Below are positions 53,125 through 56,971 of a stretch of DNA of 56,971 nucleotides, piece after piece. Source of the DNA: Acetobacter sp. DsW_063. Lineage in GTDB: Bacteria; Pseudomonadota; Alphaproteobacteria; Acetobacterales; Acetobacteraceae. The DNA lies in the NCBI RefSeq assembly GCF_002153745.1, contig NZ_JOPL01000006.1:1-56971 (forward strand), in the 5' to 3' direction. The position numbers and the translations under genes are program-made. Below the pieces are notes generated by a model. That model saw nothing but the letters and a program-made list of their open reading frames with translations. It was not told the DNA's origin and did not search any database. Each line of letters starts with the position of its first letter. The stretch's first letter is position 1.

Positions 53125-54942
53125 ATGAACGCCGCCACTCAGACGACTGCCGCCCAGCCCAACGCAAGCACGACGCTCTCCGGCGCCGAAGTGCTTCTGC
53201 GCGCGCTTGAGGAGCAGGGCGTGGAGGTCGTCTTTGGATACCCTGGTGGCGCAGTCCTTCCGATTTACGACGCCCTGTTCCAGCAGGACCGAATTCTTCA
53301 CATTCTGGTCCGCCACGAGCAGGCCGCCGTACATGCGGCGGAAGGCTACGCCCGTTCGACAGGCCGCGTGGGCGTCGTGCTGGTGACCAGCGGACCGGGC
53401 GCGACCAACGCCGTGACGGGCTTGCTCGATGCGCTGATGGATTCCGTGCCGCTGGTGTGCCTTTCGGGGCAGGTGCCGGTGCAGTTGATCGGCAACGACG
53501 CGTTTCAGGAAGCCGACACCACCGGCATCACGCGACCCGCGACGAAATACAATTATCTCGTGAAGAAGCCAGAAGATCTGGCCCGCACGGTGCATGAGGC
53601 GTTCGAGATCGCCCGCTCCGGTCGGCCGGGTCCGGTTCTGATCGATCTGCCGAAGAATATCACCGTTGGTCCGGCCCCTTATGCGCCGCCCTCGACGCAG
53701 GGCCGCCGGTCGTATCAGCCGCGCGTTGAGCCTGACCGCGAGGCAGTGCGCGAAGCGGTCGCGGCGATGCGCCGCGGCAAGCGTCCGCTGTTCTATGTGG
53801 GCGGCGGTGTGATCAACGCTGGGCCGGAGGCGTGCGAGGCGCTGGGGCGCCTGGTGCACATGACCGGCTTTCCCTGCACGTCCACGTTGATGGGTCTTGG
53901 CGCGTTTCCTTCCAGTGATCCGCAGTTCGTCGGCATGCTTGGCATGCACGGAACTTACGAGGCGAATCTCGCCACGCATGATTGCGACGTGCTGATCGCT
54001 CTGGGGTCGCGTTTCGACGATCGCGTGACGGGCCGCGTCGACGCGTTCTCCCCGCGTTCCTTCAAGATTCACGCCGATATCGACCCGTCGCAGATCAACA
54101 AGATCATCACCGTCGACGTGCCGATCATCGGCGACGCCGGACGGACGATCGCGGCGATGATCGAGGAATGGGAGCGAGCCGAAGGCCCGGCGCCCGATGC
54201 CGCTGCCCTGAAGAACTGGTGGGAGCATATCGAGGGATGGCGCGCGCTGGACTGCCTGCGGTTCACGCAGGACCCGGCGCCCGACGCGATCATCAAGCCG
54301 CAGAAGGCGATTCAGCGCATCTACGAACTGGCTCTGGAGACGGGGCGCGACACCTATGTGTCCACCGAAGTCGGCCAGCATCAGATGTGGGCGGCGCAGT
54401 TCTTCAAGTTTGAGCAGCCTAATCGCTGGCTGACCTCCGGCGGGCTCGGTACGATGGGCTACGGCCTGCCAGCGGCGGTCGGCGCGCAGCTCGCGCATCC
54501 GGATGCGCTGATCATCGACGTGGCGGGCGAGGCCTCCACCCTGATGAACATTCAGGAACTGGGCACGATCGCGCAGTACCGCCTGCCGGTGAAGCTGTTC
54601 ATCATCAATAACCAGTATATGGGCATGGTGCGGCAGTGGCAGGAGCTGCTGCATGGATCGCGGTATTCGGAAAGCTACAGCTCTGCGCTTCCTGATTTCG
54701 TGAAACTGGCCGAGAGCTTCCATGCGAAAGGCTTCCGCGCCCGCACCATGGCGGAGCTGGACGACACCATTCGTGCGGCTCTGGCGCATGACGGCGCTGT
54801 GGTGGTCGATCTGTGCGTGGCCGAGGGCGAGAACTGCTTCCCGATGATTCCGTCGGGAGCGGCTCACAACGAAATGATCCTTGGGCCGGAGCAAGAGGCG
54901 CAGGGCGCTGTCGTGACGAACGAGGGCAAGATGCTCGTCTGA
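53125..54942 (+). CDS. ilvB: Acetolactate synthase large subunit
   Basis: The ThDP- and FAD-dependent enzyme joins two pyruvates (or pyruvate and 2-oxobutyrate) in valine/isoleucine synthesis. The 605-residue protein has LLRALEEQGVEVVFGYPGGAVLPIYDAL, the catalytic Glu in RHEQAAVHAAEGYARSTG, VTSGPGATNAVTGLLDALMDSVPLV and the C-terminal NNQYMGMVRQWQELLHG and NCFPMIPSGAAHNEM. The Mg/ThDP motif reads AGEAS (Glu469) where most members have GDA(S) or GDGS with Asp. ATG 53125 has AGAGGA upstream. It is first in ilvB-ilvH-ilvC. Confidence 0.95.
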   Translation: MNAATQTTAAQPNASTTLSGAEVLLRALEEQGVEVVFGYPGGAVLPIYDALFQQDRILHILVRHEQAAVHAAEGYARSTGRVGVVLVTSGPGATNAVTGLLDALMDSVPLVCLSGQVPVQLIGNDAFQEADTTGITRPATKYNYLVKKPEDLARTVHEAFEIARSGRPGPVLIDLPKNITVGPAPYAPPSTQGRRSYQPRVEPDREAVREAVAAMRRGKRPLFYVGGGVINAGPEACEALGRLVHMTGFPCTSTLMGLGAFPSSDPQFVGMLGMHGTYEANLATHDCDVLIALGSRFDDRVTGRVDAFSPRSFKIHADIDPSQINKIITVDVPIIGDAGRTIAAMIEEWERAEGPAPDAAALKNWWEHIEGWRALDCLRFTQDPAPDAIIKPQKAIQRIYELALETGRDTYVSTEVGQHQMWAAQFFKFEQPNRWLTSGGLGTMGYGLPAAVGAQLAHPDALIIDVAGEASTLMNIQELGTIAQYRLPVKLFIINNQYMGMVRQWQELLHGSRYSESYSSALPDFVKLAESFHAKGFRARTMAELDDTIRAALAHDGAVVVDLCVAEGENCFPMIPSGAAHNEMILGPEQEAQGAVVTNEGKMLV

Positions 54943-55104
54943 CATAGTCGCAGGCATCGCCTTGTGGCGTCGGTTCTGTACCGCCGCCGCCGGGCTTCCC
55001 TCCCGCGTGCGGCAGGTTTCCGCGCCGGGACGCCCTTTTCTTTTGCCGCCGTGGCGAGTACAGGCCATCAATTCTCGTCGCGGGGCGGATCGCGGATCAA
55101 AACG

Positions 55105-55665
55105 ATGAAACACGCAGCAGGGGCGTCGTCAGCGACGACCTCCACCTCTCCTTCGGGACGTGACAACGACGAATACCGCGCGGTGATTTCCGTGCTGGTC
55201 GACAACGAAAGCGGCGTTCTCGCCCGCGTGGTCGGTCTTTTCTCCGGCCGTGGTTACAACATCGAGAGCCTCACCGTGGCTCCGGTCGAAGATGACGGCG
55301 CCCGCTCGCGCATCAACATCGTCACCTCCGGCACGCCCGCGATCATCGAGCAGATTCGCGCGCAGCTCGATCGCCTTGTGCCCGTGTGCCGCGTCGCCAA
55401 CCTGACGACGCTAGGTCCGCACATCGCCCGCGAAATGGTTTTGGTGAAGGTGGTCTCCACCGGAGAGGCGCGCACGGAAGCGCTGCGCATCGCCGAGGCG
55501 TTCCGCGCCCGCGCCGTCGACACCACCGCAAGTTCGTTCGTGTTCGAACTGACAGGCGCATCGGAAAAGCTGGACAGCTTTGTCGAGTTGATGCGTCCGC
55601 TCGGGCTGGCCGAAGTTTCCCGCACCGGCGTCGCCGCCCTGACCAGAGGGCCGCGTTCGCTCTGA
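55105..55665 (+). CDS. ilvH: Acetolactate synthase small (regulatory) subunit
   Basis: This subunit activates IlvB and confers valine inhibition. The 186-residue protein has the ACT domain ISVLVDNESGVLARVVGLFSGRGYNIESLTVAP and the C-terminal part (VLVKVVSTGEARTEALRIAEAFRARAVDTT). ATG 55105 is preferred; the upstream frame has a basic stretch without ACT features. It follows ilvB by about 160 bases. Confidence 0.95.
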   Translation: MKHAAGASSATTSTSPSGRDNDEYRAVISVLVDNESGVLARVVGLFSGRGYNIESLTVAPVEDDGARSRINIVTSGTPAIIEQIRAQLDRLVPVCRVANLTTLGPHIAREMVLVKVVSTGEARTEALRIAEAFRARAVDTTASSFVFELTGASEKLDSFVELMRPLGLAEVSRTGVAALTRGPRSL

Positions 55666-56766
<1,101 letters not shown>

Positions 56767-56813
56767 GACGCAGCCAGCGAGGGAGAGCGGCGCTTCTTCC
56801 TTGCGGTTGTCGG

Positions 56814-56848
56814 GCCTGCGACGCTGTGCTGCGTCGCAGGCTTTTTTT
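56814..56848 (+). terminator. Strong rho-independent terminator after ilvC
   Basis: GCCTGCGACGC and GCGTCGCAGGC form a perfect 11-bp stem around TGTGCT, followed by seven T. It lies about 50 bases after the ilvC stop and would end the ilvBHC transcript. Confidence 0.9.
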
Positions 56849-56971
56849 ATGGGGTTATGGGGGTGGGGAGGCGCTGTCACGGTAACCGAGCTTGGGTATT
56901 TGAAGGCGGTTGAGGGATTTTTCAGGTGTGGAGAGCGACCGCGCTATTCCATTGAGCGAACGCCCTGAGAC

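Noticed and set aside
52984..55113. Long minus-strand open frame (about 709 codons) opposite ilvB and ilvH
   Set aside because: It is antisense to well-matched ilv genes, is very Arg/His-rich and has no family motif; long antisense frames are expected in high-GC DNA.

Overview
The window reads as a chromosomal segment of an alphaproteobacterium, most likely an acetic acid bacterium (Acetobacteraceae). Pointers are the high-GC coding sequence with many GTG and TTG starts, a CtrA-type regulator beside fliI-fliJ, the AddAB recombination enzymes, many Tat- or Sec-exported periplasmic enzymes and a periplasmic quinoprotein amine dehydrogenase with c-type cytochromes. The family assignment is inference; no rRNA or other decisive marker is present. 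Almost everything is housekeeping, but the first 5 kb is AT-richer, carries two transposase remnants and looks acquired or decaying.

Layout: 1-4.7 kb holds an IS5-like transposase tail, a large polytopic membrane protein on the minus strand and an IS701-like element whose transposase is killed by two in-frame stops. 5.1-12.4 kb: DUF3126, DUF2939, MoeB/ThiF, a His-rich SH3 protein, pyruvate kinase, GlmM and ThiD. 12.4-15.2 kb: ctrA divergent from fliI-fliJ. 15.3-22.4 kb: tsaE-addB-addA, translationally coupled at tsaE/addB and addB/addA. 22.8-28.3 kb: four exported enzymes (GH13 glucosidase, metallophosphoesterase, and a coupled nucleoside hydrolase/amidohydrolase pair). 28.8-34.3 kb: a PadR regulator with a siderophore-interacting flavoprotein (YqjI/YqjH-like pair), prs, a histidine phosphatase, a small ORF, a ribokinase and a CHRD protein. 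34.4-40.3 kb, all minus strand: leuD, leuC, rplS, trmD, rimM, rpsP, ffh. 40.5-44.5 kb, minus strand: a tryptophan tryptophylquinone (TTQ) amine dehydrogenase operon, mauB-E-D-A followed by two monoheme cytochromes. 44.6-50 kb: type-B putA and an orphan peptide-type binding protein. 50.2-56.8 kb: a small Asr-like secreted Lys/His protein, serB, miaA, ilvB-ilvH-ilvC and a strong terminator.

Working together: leuCD and ilvBHC supply branched-chain amino acid synthesis; rpsP-rimM-trmD-rplS-ffh is a translation and secretion operon; the amine dehydrogenase and PutA feed electrons from amines and proline to the respiratory chain; the exported nucleoside hydrolase and deaminase-type amidohydrolase may form a periplasmic nucleoside salvage step.

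The most striking point is that the CtrA homologue has glutamate exactly at residue 51, where the family has the phospho-accepting aspartate, while its acidic pocket, DNA-binding domain and C-terminal Ala-Ala are kept. This is the natural counterpart of the laboratory phosphomimetic D51E. No CRISPR array, tRNA, rRNA or recognised riboswitch was seen.
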